Positions 24,801-42,050 of a stretch of DNA of 64,000 nt are shown here, one piece after another. The notes below the pieces were generated by a model. The model had not been told where the DNA came from, ran no database searches, and saw only the letters and a list, made by a program, of their open reading frames with translations. The DNA lies in the NCBI RefSeq assembly GCF_021917145.1, contig NW_025813837.1, positions 2,038,950 to 2,102,949 on the forward strand, in the 5' to 3' direction. The position numbers and the translations under genes were made by a program. Each line of letters begins with the position of its first letter. The stretch's first letter is position 1. Source of the DNA: Hypomesus transpacificus (taxonomy: Eukaryota; Chordata; Actinopteri; Osmeriformes; Osmeridae).

Positions 24801-27800
24801 AGGCGGAATTGTCCCTTCAGCGGGGACACTATACCTGTGGCTTGAACCTCGATCACTCTGCTGTCGTGTCTGTCATCGGGGACAGCTATCTTATTGGTCG
24901 TTTCCTGGACTCTGATTTCACTTCCTGTGACTGCGGGTCTCTCATAGGCTGGCTTGGCATCTGGGCTCACCCTCTGTTGCATCACAGGTGGCTGTGGTGT
25001 TTGGCTCGCCTTGGGAACTAATAAAGTCAAAGGTCCAAAAATGTATGGAATCTTACCATACAAAGAAAAAAAAGTTCAAAATGTAAATGTAATCTAGCAT
25101 TCCTTGCAGTGTACGACCCTATCAGGAAGCAAACCATCCTATAGAGCACATCTATGTGCTCCAACCACACTCCGTGGCACAGGACCCCGGAGCCTGCGTA
25201 CCTGGGGGGCTGGAGCAGCTCGGAGGCACCACAGGGACGTGGGCTCTCTGTAGGGACCTGAGCATCATGAAGCTGGACAGGGGGTCCAGGCCCTCAGAAG
25301 GGTCAGTCCGAGGAACACTCCTGTGGAGGTCTCCCACACAGGGCCTGGGGGTGGGGGTCGGGATGAGCCTAGGGGTGGGGGTGGGGGTGAGCCTACAGGT
25401 GGGGGTGAGTCGGGGGGATTTGGCACCCTGAATCGGCTGGATGTTATCCCTTCTCCCAGGTCTGATTAGCTGGTTGGATTTCTCCTGGGAGGCAGGGCCA
25501 ACACAGACTGAACTCCCAGCTGTATTTGCAGAACTGGCTTTGTCATTGGAGACGAGCGCAGTGAAATCAGACACAGCCTTGTTCATATCGTTGTCGCTGG
25601 AGGAGATGGCCCGTCCTCCTGCGATCCCGCCTGCAGCTGATTGGCTCCCCTGGTGAGGCTGTGGTGTTAGAGGAGGCGGAGTCTTCGCCATGGACTTGGC
25701 TTTGACCTTGCTGGATGTCCCTGGAGGTTCAGGAGACACGGGGAAGAAAAATGTTACAACCTTCTCTTGCGGCCCTTCTGAAAACCAGGCATACTGAAAG
25801 GGTAAACTCCTGCTGTCAACCACAAGCACAACCCCAATGATATGGAACTGACCGGAACGAGCGGAATAGTCAATAGACTCATTCAGGATATCTGGGAAAA
25901 CATCAAGCATGGCAAGAAACACTGTGTTAAAGGTTCACCGACATGAAATACATATTCAAGTGAAAGTGAGACTGGATGTGCAGCGTGGCCGGTTGCCATG
26001 ATCTACTGTTAGAGGAAGGGAGGGCTTACAGTCCATTTGGCTGGGGGACAAAGGTGTGAAATCCTCCATCTCATCCCTCAAAGCACCAATAACACAAGCA
26101 GGCTCAGAGCTCATGCTCTCCGTGAAGTCATGGCAACCAGTCAGCCCTTCGGACAGTGCTGGTGGATCCGTTTCCATGTCAACAGAGCTCGACTGGCCAG
26201 TGGTAACCAGTGTCAAGGCCTGTGTCAGGGGCTGGAAGCGGACGGTAGGTCCAGACAACACAGGTTCTGTCGGAAACGCAAGAGGGTCACACGAAGACAC
26301 GCGTCTTTTGCCGTGCGGTCAAACTGCCTTCTTCCCGCGCTGAGGCCAGGGATAAATGTAACCCCGAACTGTAGTAATTGCTAACAGGTAATTGCTTTTA
26401 CCTGTTAACAGGAAACCCAGAACTAGTTGTGTGTGTCTCTCTGCCATCCACAGAGTCTTCTCCATCGCCTCCTGCTCTCTCTCGGACACGAAACAACTAG
26501 AACACAGACAGTCACAGAGGCAACGGAAACCACACACGGCTGGTGGCCTCACTCTTGGTTGCTGGTGTCGAAAAATCAGATGAACTAAGTTTTTTTTCTC
26601 CCTTGAATTCCTGGCTACGTGACGGTGCGTGACTTACATTTACATTTAGTCATTTAGCAGACGCTCTTATCCAGAGCGACTTACAGTAAGTATAGGGACA
26701 TTCCCCCCGAGGCAAGTAGGGTAAAGTGCCTTGCCCAAGGACACAACGTCAGTTTGCACGGCGGGGAATCGATCCGGCAACCTTCTGATTACTAGCCCAA
26801 CTCCCTCACCGCTCAGCCATCTGACTCCCTGACTTACTTCCTATAGACGGGAGACAGTTGCTCAGCCGGGATCTTGGCAGGAGACAGACACATCTGGGAT
26901 AGGCTGATCTTAGGAGTTGGGGTCAGAGGCAGGTCCATCTCTAACTCCGTAGGAAGCATCAGATAGCCTGCTCGTAAACACAAACCTTCATCAGCAGGCA
27001 CACTCATATAGGTTTTCCTTAACTTCACAGGGAAATAGAATTGTACCTGGTGACCTGAGATCGGGTGTATAGGGACAGGAAGTGTCCGGCCTGTTTGGCA
27101 CTTCAAACTGAGATAGATCCACAGACGGATGCGTATCTGAGGGATGAAAAAAAAAGAAAAAGATTTGAGCAAACAGCTTGGATCCCTAGAATAACAGCTC
27201 CAGACGCAGCACGACACCTGCACACTGTAGATCCAACCACGAGATACGATCATCCATCAACTCCTGAGTAACATTCAGTACATCGCGGGGGTTTGGAAAA
27301 TAAATGCCATATTCGGTCTTGAACGTACAGAGGTCCATCTCGACAGGCAGCAGCAGAGACTGTAAGAAAACAAATATTGACGAAGTATAAGGTTTCGGTC
27401 ATCATTTTGCACCTATATATATATAGGTCATTCTCCTCCATATTACCTCTTTGATCGACGCTATTTCTTTACTGAATATTTCCTCAGTGGTATAAAATGT
27501 CTCTGTGCTCTCTGGTTCTTCATCACGAGGTACCTCATAACTTGCACAATGCCTAAAAAAGATAACGAAACGATAACGATGGATTCATGATATCGATGTT
27601 TCCCTCTCTGACAACCTCCACTCCGTGTTTGAGACATTCCAGGAGGTTGGGCATGGTCATGGTCCCTACACAGGGCACCCACCGGAGCATCGAGTCCTCC
27701 GAGAGGCAGCCCCCTGTGGGGCTGAGCAGAGGGTCAGACACAGGGAGGGTCCGGAGCCTGGCTAGTTTGGCCCTCAGCGTGGGCAGGTGCATCCTGAACT

Positions 27801-28843
27801 GGGGCAAGCAATCGACAAACAGAACTTCTTCTGGTACGAGGAGATCTGTGGAAGTGGGTGATGCCATTTAGACAATACAGGCAAGAGATCCTTTGAGGTT
27901 TTAGGCTGGTTATAGGTCCTCATCTATGGGCATCTGGGAATCCCTCTCTGTGCCATTCCTTGGGTTATAAAAGGGTCAAATCTTGATTTTATATCCAACA
28001 CTGGCAGATAATACTATAAATTCACAATATACCCTCGTTGATTAGTCTCTGGCCCTTTAGCACTTCTGTGCTCTTGCTGAAGACTTCACGACAGACAGAA
28101 ACCCCCTGTTCTGTAGCCTCTCGTAGGAGCCAGTAGGCCACATCTCTGTCCAGCACCTGGGAGTTGGGATTGGAGCTCGGTATCACATCCACAGCAGCCC
28201 CCTTTGCCTGGGTCACCTTCACATTCAGACTGGACAACAACAGAAAATACGTTACATCTCCCCCCTGCTAATTACTAAAAGGTTTGAGTAAACATATAGC
28301 CGTCCAATGGTGCTTGTAGATTTTTTTTAATAACATTTTACTTTTCCAATGAGTTTGCTTGTCGACAATTAATTCCCAAGTCAGCAAGCACCGATCCACT
28401 GACCGACAGTTTGCAGGTTGATATTACATTCCCTGTCAAAAAAGAAGGAACAGTGAAAGCAGTTACGGTAATAACGTAATTTACAGTGATTAGGCCTACC
28501 GACAGATTATTTTGCCAGCCATCTCGTCAATTCGTGAGAACCTACCTCTAATCCACGGTTTCCTGAAGGTCACCTCAGGGAGGTTTCCAGTGTGGGGGTA
28601 AAGGTCACTGTTGTCTAGGTTGTAGGGCATTGGGAGGGCGAACAGGTGCATCGTCAACTTCTGCCTGGTAGAGGCCTGAATTGAGAACAAGCCAACTGAG
28701 TCAGTTTGTTAACTAGCATGCAAGCTAAGTAAGTACTAATCATTGGGCCTAGCCTAGGCTTTCTCACCTCACAAACATAGTCAAGAGCTCTATATCTGAT
28801 TGCTGGGAAGATAGACCTGGAGACGCCACACTCTTCCTCAGAC
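19166..28843 (-). CDS. shoc1: SHOC1 (ZIP2-type meiotic crossover factor)
   Basis: XPF-like protein that with SPO16 stabilises meiotic recombination intermediates on chromosomes. Exons, 5' to 3': 28768-28843, 28556-28675, 28342-28432, 28033-28229, 27578-27845, 27447-27552, 27248-27359, 27047-27136, 26838-26967, 26402-26496, 26030-26266, 25853-25891, 25202-25777, 24835-25017, 24549-24725, about 24252-24430, 23897-24090, 23744-23816, 23580-23649, 23201-23376, 22871-22976, 22000-22111, 21639-21760, 21401-21488, 21071-21202, 20521-20769, 19518-20310 and 19166-19251. Family features: N-terminal [14 protein letters not shown] and [18 protein letters not shown]; the XPF-like part includes [20 protein letters not shown] and [10 protein letters not shown]...[16 protein letters not shown]; a His/Pro/Ser-rich disordered tail ends [18 protein letters not shown]. 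The start-codon exon was not found, the 5' edge of the exon near 24430 is unresolved, and the donor at 27578 is weak. Next to susd1, as in human. Confidence 0.82.
19335..19385 (+). repeat. Fragment of conserved SINE tail
   Basis: ATCGCTTTTCATAAACGCATCTGCCAAATGA resembles the SINE tail (CGCTCTGGATAAGAGCGTCTGCTAAATGAC) found intact elsewhere in the window. Short and diverged, in the last shoc1 intron. Confidence 0.5.
20395..20510 (+). repeat. 5'-truncated tRNA-derived SINE in shoc1 intron
   Basis: Matches the SINE body (GACGTTGTGTCCTTGGGCAAGG, then CGCTCTGGATAAGAGCGTCTGCTAAATGAC) but lacks the tRNA-like head. It ends only about ten bases from the donor of shoc1 exon 20521-20769 and in the opposite orientation to the gene. 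Confidence 0.8.
20775..21032. repeat. CA/CACGTG-rich microsatellite in shoc1 intron
   Basis: Degenerate tandem CA dinucleotides interrupted by repeats of ACACGTGTGCACATGAACGC, a roughly 30-base higher-order unit occurring about four times. Long open frames across it are low-complexity artefacts. Confidence 0.8.
21296..21352 (-). repeat. SINE tail fragment, minus orientation
   Basis: Minus-strand copy of the conserved tail (CGCTTTGGATAAAAGCGTCCGCTAAATGCA) with the AAATGTAAATG end. Only the 3' part is present. Confidence 0.7.
21841..21900. repeat. C homopolymer (about 41) followed by CA repeat
   Basis: An uninterrupted run of about 41 C residues runs directly into (CA)n inside a shoc1 intron. 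Such a homopolymer is at the limit of sequencing accuracy, so its length should be treated as approximate. Confidence 0.9.
22245..22862. repeat. 25-bp minisatellite in shoc1 intron
   Basis: About 24 tandem copies of a unit of the form TGACCCTGGACTGCTAGTGACC plus a short variable link (GTG, ATG, AGTG or CACAGTG). Variants are interspersed rather than ordered, which is typical of unequal exchange. It sits between exons 22000-22111 and 22871-22976, both encoding the XPF-like region. Confidence 0.95.
22986..23470. repeat. CA microsatellites flanking shoc1 exon 23201-23376
   Basis: Two CA-rich tracts (22986-23029 and 23386-23470) flank the exon; the second includes three copies of an ACACACACATAGCGAC unit. 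The exon itself between them is intact. Confidence 0.8.
26632..26830 (-). repeat. Full-length tRNA-derived SINE in shoc1 intron
   Basis: On the minus strand: A-box-like TGGCTGAGCGGTGAGGGAGT, B-box-like GATCGATTCCCCGC, the central GTCCTTGGGCAAGGCACTTT and the conserved tail GCGTCTGCTAAATGACTAAA with an AAATGTAAATG end. About 200 bases, the longest copy in shoc1. Its 3' tail faces exon 26402-26496. Confidence 0.85.
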
Positions 28844-29453
28844 CTTTAACAGTAACATAGGGCATAAAGCAATGGCACGATGACTATTAAACAGCTTTAT
28901 CGGCTAGTGAGCTAACTTTCGCTACATCATTGCTGAGGCCTGTTCAGATGACTTTACTCATCTAGCTAGTTAGCGACCTGTTACAGAAAAAATGTCTGTC
29001 AACAAGTCTTTTGTTTTACATTTTACATGTAGTTTTAATAAACACATTTGTAATGCTTACATTTTGGCGACTTCAGTAGAACGAGCCCGCCTTCAAGTTG
29101 TTTTCGTAGGAAGTGTGATTTATAGCAAACTCGTGCGCAGTGGTTTATAAAGCAAAGCACAACCGAGACGCGTGAAATATTGAAATTATTTTCTGATTGT
29201 GGTTGGCATTGAGAGAAGTGCAAATTACTTAATTTATTCCAGTTAAATGTGTTTATTGATTATTGCATGAAATAACATTTAAATAATGACAAATACATTA
29301 CACTGTTAATGCTACTTAAGTGGTAAAATTACAAGGTCGATGTTGCAAAATGTCACGCACAAGGCATACTAGTATCCTCCTAAAATGTAAAAAGGAACAC
29401 AGAACATGTCAAACCAGTCTGAGTGAGTACATACTGTATGCCTACTTTAAACT
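28844..29453 (-). other. shoc1 5' region and susd1 3' UTR
   Basis: susd1 ends at 29454 and shoc1 follows in the same direction. Minus-strand AATAAA signals near 29230-29255 would end susd1. The shoc1 promoter and first exon must lie close by, probably near 28980-29220, where I could not find a convincing start exon. Confidence 0.4.
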
Positions 29454-35135
<5,682 letters not shown>

Positions 35136-36479
35136 CGCTCTCCCGCTCTCACACACAGCAGGAGACGCTCATTTTTATCCCCACCGTTCTGATTTCCGCT
35201 CTGTAGAGGACCCCGGCTTCTGAATGGACTTGATAGCCATGATGATGAGAAAAGGGCGCCAGAGTGATCTGAGGTCACACGGACTTCCAACTGTCTTCTT
35301 TTTTGGATGATTCTCTGGGAGCTGGTGGTTTGTGGGCTAGTCTGTCATGTCGTTCCCGCTGTGTTGTTCACATGGGGGATGGTCTTCGTTATGCTCTGGG
35401 GTCACTAGTAAAGTGCAGGGGAATTTGCACAGTCATGTGTCAGCTGATAAGAGCTAAATTTGGCCCCTGGAACCTGCTTGAGGTTTAATTTGATGAATGT
35501 AAACGGTCATGTCAACAGGGAAGTACAGACAAACTAAAGATAACTCACTGAGTATGATTACCAAATTCACATCAGGATTAATGCTAAGTATGAAATAGAA
35601 GCAATTAAATATGTCAAACATATATTTCTTTATTAAGCCCCAAAAAACAACATACCTTTTCTTGACACTTGTTGTCCACAATGTTTGACATACGGTTGTA
35701 AGAGCTCCCTGTCAATGTCAATACTTTACATCAAGGTCAGGACCACTTAAGACCATCCTTCACTACCGTACAGTGTTCCCAGTGGCTGAAACTGGGTGTT
35801 AAGCTGGCATGGTGATGTGTGGGAGGGGGAGATTAGTTTCCTCTGCCTGCTATCTCTCTCTCCACCAGAGTCCTGGGTAGGGGTCTCTCTACCCCAACCA
35901 ACGAGAGCTCCCACCTTCCACAACCGCCTGCTGCTGTGGGCTGATTACAGCCAGCCCATCCTTGAAACAACCCACCAGCACGTCTCAGAGGACACTACCA
36001 GCAGTGTCCTATAGGGGGCGGCGATACGGCACAACACTGCAGATGTGACATGGAAGTGACATGGGAGTCTCTGGAAGAGATCTCTGATTTCTCTGTTTCC
36101 TAGAAATGACTAGGCCCTTCTCTCGTTGATACCATGCGAAGGTGTCAAATAGAAGTTGCTACTCTGAGTGTCCTGTCTGAGGTCAGATGGCTGAGCGGTT
36201 AGGGAGTCGGGCTTTAATCAGAAGGTTGTTGGTTCGATTCCCGGCTATTCCAATTGACGTTGAATCCTTGGTTAAGACACTTCATCCTACTTGCCTCGGG
36301 GAGAATGTCCCTGTACTTGCTGCAAGTCGTTCTGGATAAGAGCGTCTGCTAAAATGACTAAATGTAAATGTCTGTTTCATTTAAAAAACATTAGAAATTA
36401 TTTGCGTCTGATGTCCATTCAAGGTAAACTTCAAAAAAACCCTGAAATAAAGTTCACAAAAAGTCCACAACATGCAGGT
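35136..36479. other. Intergenic interval upstream of susd1
   Basis: Contains the susd1 promoter side and a SINE (listed separately). No supported gene. A CT-rich stretch near 35850-35870 and other short frames have no splice context or family resemblance. Confidence 0.5.
36180..36376 (+). repeat. Full-length tRNA-derived SINE
   Basis: Head with A box TGGCTGAGCGGTTAGGGAGT and B box GGTTCGATTCCCGGC, central TCCTTGGTTAAGACACTTCA, tail CGTTCTGGATAAGAGCGTCT and AAATGTAAATG end. Same family as 26632-26830 and 60490-60690. Confidence 0.85.
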
Positions 36480-37054
36480 ATGAAAGGTTTATTGGAAATG
36501 TAAATCAAGAACATGTATATTATTACTACCCAAGTAGTCCATCATTCAGATCATGTTCGATTGTCAAAACAAACAAGCACTGTAAAAAAAAAAAAAAAGT
36601 CCCAACAAAACTTTTGTGTGGTTTTTAACCCAGAGTGTTAATTACTGTTAATATTAGCAAACATAATCGTATTAATTAATTGTTATGTGTTTACTCACCC
36701 ACTGAAACCCTGTGATGTGTTCTTGACGTAATTCAAATAATTTGGAGTTCAAGTGATTTATTCACTACATGCATGCACTATATTCACATATACCACTGAC
36801 ACGACTGTGCATTCATACGTGTCACATCTTCTAAACTGCAGCAGACATCACATTCACACAGGTCACACGTGCAAATGAGTGCAGATAAGTGAGAAGAGGG
36901 TGCGTGTGTGTCATTTGTGCTTTTGTCAAGATGAACCAAGGCCTACACTAAACAATGGAGAGTATCACTATAGAGAAAAGCGGTAAAAAAAAAAGAAAAA
37001 CGTACACATAATTGCCCTCCACCCCAGTTCCTTAGTACTGTGGTGTGGGCATGG

Positions 37055-37940
37055 TCACAGTATGGCACAAAAACAACAGCGCTGCTGTTTGGCTGGGGTC
37101 TCTGTTTCCGTTACAGGGGAGGTCTGGGGGGGCAGATTCTCTTCCTTGCTCTCGGAAAGTGAGCCGCTGGAGGTGGACAGCAGTCTGCCGCACACCAGGT
37201 CGGCCGCGTTGCCATCCATGATGGACATGTCCGTCACGGTCTTCTCCCTCAGCGACATGTCGCCGTCGTCGTCGTCGTCGATGAGGACAAACTCCTTGAC
37301 GTGGACTTCGACTCCCAGAATGCTATGCATCTCCCCCGACTCGTCGCCGGTGTGGGCGTCCACGAAGGTCAAGGTGGAGGTCTCCGTGAGAGTCTCGTGC
37401 GCCTCCGTGGAGTTGTCCTCGGCGCCGGAGCAGGGCAGACTGGTCGTGTCACATGTCAGAGTGGATAGAGAGTCCTTTAGAAATCTCTGGTCTCTTATGT
37501 CTCTTTGGCCCCTGCCGTTCGGGACTCCGTCCGACGGACAGGGCGCTTTCCCTCCGCCGTTCGGGCTGCCGACCTGGCCCAGGGCGTTGGGGCCCTGGGA
37601 GCGGGTACCGTTCTTCGTGGGGTGGGCACCACCTGGGAACGCCTCATATGTGACCCTCTGACAGTCGTCATACACTGTCACTCTGCTCCCCCCGGTCGGG
37701 GAAGAGAGGTGGAGGGTGCTCTCTCCCTTCCTGTGTTTCTTCATGTACTTGTCTGTGGCACGCTGGACTGCAGTGGAGAAAGAAACAGGATGTGTTTGTG
37801 ATGCACTTCACCTGGAGTGGCCAGACCAACACATATCCATGGATTCTCGTACAACACATGTTCTGCCTCCGGAAAAACATACCTGCTTGGGCGTTGCGAT
37901 GATTGTCTTCAGAAACCATGCTTAGTGCTTTTGAATCCAC
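37055..37940 (-). CDS. Unidentified acidic protein with C-terminal CAAX box
   Basis: Two exons are well supported: 37883-37940 and 37055-37767, joined in phase. They encode VDSKALSMVSEDNHRNAQAV, then QRATDKYMKKHRKGESTLHL, RVTVYDDCQRVTYEAFPGG, a Gly/Pro/Asn-rich linker and a Ser/Thr/Asp-rich acidic part (FVLIDDDDDGDMSLREKTV). The protein ends CCFCAIL: a geranylgeranylation-type CAAX box (X is Leu) with two upstream cysteines that could be palmitoylated, so a membrane-anchored cytosolic protein is likely. The VTVYDDCQRVTYE stretch and the CAAX end recall paralemmins (which have a VYEDETKVV-like motif), but I cannot confirm that. An ATG inside exon 37883-37940 could be the start. The 3' UTR probably runs to a minus-strand AATAAA near 36486. 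I do not recognise the gene with confidence. Confidence 0.6.
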
Positions 37941-38316
37941 CTGCAGGCAATTTTTGTTTTGTTTAATTCGATAGTAGCAGAATTATTTTTATCTGGTTGT
38001 CGGCAAAACAATTGTTTCCGTGGTTGATATTTCAAATTAGTTTACTACATTTAAGAATAATAAAAAATTGCATATACAGGAAAAAGAAACATAACTGTGA
38101 AGTAGTTTGTTCTGATAACAGATAAGATAAATGGTACAAAGAAGAAAGAGGCTTCGAGTTAGATTTGCCCTTTTAAGATAAATAAATTAAGTGACTATTT
38201 TCAAAGTAGCAAAAATAACTATTTCCCAGAGGATAGAAACCCTTTTAAGACAGAGGACCTGGTGATCTCCATTAAAGTGCAGTAAGCAAGGAGTGGAAGG
38301 GTTAGTTGCTATAAAA

Positions 38317-38317
<1 letters not shown>

Positions 38318-38379
<62 letters not shown>

Positions 38380-38395
38380 ACACACACACACACAC
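38318..38395. repeat. (CT)n microsatellite with short CA tail
   Basis: About 29 CT dinucleotides followed by a short CA run, in the presumed first intron of the CAAX-protein gene. Confidence 0.95.
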
Positions 38396-39058
38396 AGAGC
38401 ACCTAAGTGACAAAAAGAAACATGGTTCTCCTCAAACCTATACTATCCAAACAAACTCACATACAACATACTGTACATACAAACACATACACACACACAT
38501 AAGCACACACCCACACACAAGCTTTTAGTCAGTGTGGTTCCACCATCCTCCGGTTTGCGGACTCATAAACACTTGGAATACTTCCCATGGCTTAACGGAT
38601 TGGCCCTGTTACACTTGACTACATTCTATGCATGACAGAATAGGGGCTCCATAAATGAATAATGACACAAAGATGATGAGTACAAGTACAGGCAACATCC
38701 AACATGATCCACACAGGCTGCTGGTGGAGACATCAATAATTCACCCAAGATTCAACATAACACCATTTTACCATTATATTGTTCTGGTTTCTAATGAAAA
38801 GCACTGTCTTCGTGGAAGTTCTTGGCACTGTGAGTTACAATGTCTTTGCGTCTATGGACTTGACATTGCATAACCACGCTAACTTATTTCGCCTCAGCTA
38901 TTGTGCACTTGTTTGTTTATTATTAGTCAGTATTGTGTATAATACATACGTATATTGAACATTTCAAAGTATAACCATAATTGTATAACAAATGTTGTTT
39001 ATTCATTCTACAATGTCATATATATATATATACACTTGTAAAATCAATCGTTTCTCAC

Positions 39059-39168
39059 CTATTGTCCCATATGTAGTCTTGCTTCCATCTCTTTAAACCA
39101 TTCCAAAATTCTGTCACCTGTCTCGTCATGATGACCTTGGATGGGACCTAATACAGCACGTTTAGCAA
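39059..39168 (-). other. Candidate upstream exon of the CAAX-protein gene
   Basis: Bounded by a good acceptor (CTTTTTAG|T) and a good donor (ATAG|GTGAGA). One frame reads AKRAVLGPIQGHHDETGD...EWFKEMEARLHMGQ, which looks like real protein, but ends with TAG exactly at the donor. The other open frame stops soon after joining 37940. It may be a 5' UTR exon, a terminal exon of another isoform or a separate gene. Confidence 0.35.
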
Positions 39169-40462
39169 CTAAAAAGGACAACAGGAAATAGGACATTTAG
39201 CACCTGTGTATCAAGTCAATTTTTCAAAAACAAGTGATCCTCAGATAAGAAGTATTTGCAATGGTAAGGAACAGGAACAACACAATAAAAAATTAAAACC
39301 GAAAGCAGAGCAGAGTCATTACCAACAAGTCACAGCACCACACTGCATATGTAGCTATATAAAACCTAACACTGACTGAAAATCCAGTTGTGTCTGTACT
39401 GGACCCAGACAAACGGACACACACATATTTACCAAATGCAGAGTGACGGTCCTCCACAGGGCTGGTGAGTCTTCAAAATGACGGCAGGCACAGATTCAGA
39501 TCCCATGCCTCAGTCAGACGACAGACGAGCATCACGGGGCTTGATTGAATTTCCTGTTCTGTGATGTGAGGAGCCGTCTAAGACAAAGCGGCGCTTCTTT
39601 CAGGCCGGTTCCCCCCTCGCCCGTCTGCGCTGCCCCCACACCTAGCACTCCTCACACGACACAAAGCCGACACTCTGCTGAAGGGAGGGGCACTCATGGG
39701 ATGCTACAATGGCTACACTCACAACACATGGTTTTTCATCATCACAAGGTCGAAGGATAGGCATTGATGATACCTATTGACAAGACAAAGATGGGGGCTT
39801 TCCAAACCGGGTTAGGATAACCATGTTTGTCAACCCTTAGGGCACACATCCAAGCCCACGCGTTTAAAATAAAAACAAAAATGTGACTTTGATCTTCCAG
39901 TCTTCAGACATGCATTTCCGTGACACAAATATGACATAACAATAACATAAATATACATTTTCTGGCACATCTCAGGGATCAGCATCTTTTTATTTACTCC
40001 TTCCTGTCTACAGCTCATATAAGGACAACATTTTCCCAACATACATGTAAAGGCTAGCCTTAAAATCTCTTCCCTTTGTTACCCTGGAACCAAATGTTTT
40101 GTGATGAATAATACAGGAGATAGACTTTAACATACATGAAGACAGGGAACTAGAGTATGAAACAGATCAAATATTTAGAGGCCTTCTGTCCCTCTGGGAC
40201 CAGACCTGCATTAGCAAAAGCTTGGTTTCTGCTCAAATGGATGTGGTTGACTTTGAAAGTGTTGACTTTGTGTTCTGTCACATGTTCAATAGAAAAAAAT
40301 CCAGGAACATAGGACATGTAAAACTGGACTTGAAAGCAGCATCGGTAATGTTTCCACAAATAAAAATTAAGTGTAAAATGTGAATGGTATGAGTGATTGT
40401 AAATAACCCCCCGATTTCAAAAGTAAATATGAAACACCTTATCATGCAAACATCTTCAGCGT
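39169..40462. other. Intergenic interval between CAAX-protein and MaoC-like genes
   Basis: No supported coding exon. A minus-strand AATAAA near 39985-39992 may end the MaoC-like gene, giving a 3' UTR of about 470 bases. Confidence 0.4.
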
Positions 40463-42050
40463 TCAACCCCTGCAGATCTGGCCTGTGAGGTGAAGTGGTG
40501 CTTCAGCACCTGTGCTGGGCTGTCTCACTTGGAAGCTTAAATCCTTTCTGGAAGATTGTCTGTCCTTTGGCGTGGTCTCCCAAAACGTAACGACCACCTT
40601 TCCAAGGGCTACCAAAGCATTTTTGAACTGGACATTAACAGAGATGGGGGCTCTTAACGCTTCAGCTCCTAGGAAATCCAACACAAGAAGAAAGGAACAT
40701 ATTTAGGCAACGACGAGAAAACACATCTATCATCATATAAATGGAGCGTGTCCAACCGCACTCTGTTTCCACTTAAGAACATTAACATTACATTTCCATC
40801 GTGAGGAAGAGTACCGTTGTGCTTTTCTATTTCCGCCAAACATTTTGACAGCATCCACAGACTGGGAGTTGTGGGGCGTTTGTAGCCCATGAGTCGGGCT
40901 GGGATAGTTAGTAAACTATGTGGGGAGTAGTCTGAAAAGGTCCAGATGCACTTTAGTCCCGTTGTCCACGGGACACAAATGTCCCCCCTTTTTGGATCGT
41001 CGGAATCCAAGCAATCAGCTTGAACTGTTGACAGAAAAAAGTTAGACAGAGAAAAGGAGGAAATAGACAGAACAAGTGATTGAGGTTGTCGTTGATGGGA
41101 AAAGTGAGTTATAAAGAAAATGAGTTGTTATTATTAAACAATATGACAAAAAAGTACTCACATTCTAATGAGGGATGTTTGTTTTTGTCTTTTCCCTGGT
41201 TGTGTGAGAGCAGTGTCAGAACACTCTCCCATACAGGCTGGCTGCTACGTGAAATGACACGGAGGGTGATGTCCACCTCCACCCCTGCATCGACCAGCCG
41301 GTATTCGATGACATGAGCCTGCAGTACAAAAGGGCCCTTCTTCAACTCATCTATGGGCTGAAATGTCTTTATGCTCTGGGACACCCGGAACAGACCTGAG
41401 GGAAGAGCGAAAAAATCATCTGAAAATACTTCATAAAAGGTGGGATATGTAGGCTATACCTTGTATATAAAATGTGAATATTTCACTGTAAACTCATTTA
41501 GTTGCCTAACAAATAGGTGTCGCACCCATTGGACTCAACCTGAACCATTCTGCAGATATGACCATGACCACCAGCTTCAGACAGAGGATCTCTGGGAAGC
41601 ATATTGGGATGTCTCGGTATTCACTGTCTGGGTAGTCCCAACCGTATCCCGCTGCACTGCAGAATCTCCTCAAGACCTTGGTGTCTAGTCTGAAAGACAG
41701 TCGGTGTAAGATCCTTTTTTTTTTTTTTGTCATGAACCTTCATTTGACTGTAGTACGTGGGACATCTTTCGAGATTTACTTTAAAATTGAGTGAGGACGG
41801 TGTCCCCGCATTACCTGCAGTTTATAATTGTGATGGCTTCACCTTTGACATCACGGGCATGTAAGCGACCCATTTTTTTCCGAAGAGCTTCAACAAAATA
41901 CTTGAGGAACAAATACGCTAAATTCGGGAGTCTCTGACAGTCGAAGACCACATTGGATTTCAGTAGTTGGTGAACGCGATAAATGTGTACATAAAACATA
42001 TAACACGATATAGAAAGTGGTACCAAAACAAAGTAGCTGTGAAGCCCCAT
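40463..42050 (-). CDS. MaoC/hotdog-fold-like protein with N-terminal membrane anchor
   Basis: Five exons, 5' to 3': 41815-42050, 41526-41689, 41162-41395, 40815-41024 and 40463-40668, summing to 1050 nt, or 349 aa, with consistent phases. The N-terminus (YFVLVPLSISCYMFYVHIY) is a likely signal anchor. The C-half carries FSDYSPHSLLTIPARLMGYKRPTTPSLWMLSKCLAEI. I read this as a counterpart of the MaoC-like hydratase motif in which a (G)D-x-(N/S)-P-x-H is followed by a G-(F/Y)-(K/R)-R-P helix and a W-x-L/M-A/S-(R/K) segment; here the Asp and His are kept and the Gly-Asp pair is Ser-Asp. A terminal strand segment VNVQFKNALVALGKVVVTFW fits the hotdog fold. Proposed function (binding or hydrating a fatty-acyl thioester) is inference; no human counterpart comes to mind. 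Confidence 0.65.

Noticed and set aside
36180-36260. A possible functional tRNA gene on the plus strand
   Set aside because: A and B boxes are present but the stem pairing is poor and the sequence continues into a SINE body and tail found in several other copies.
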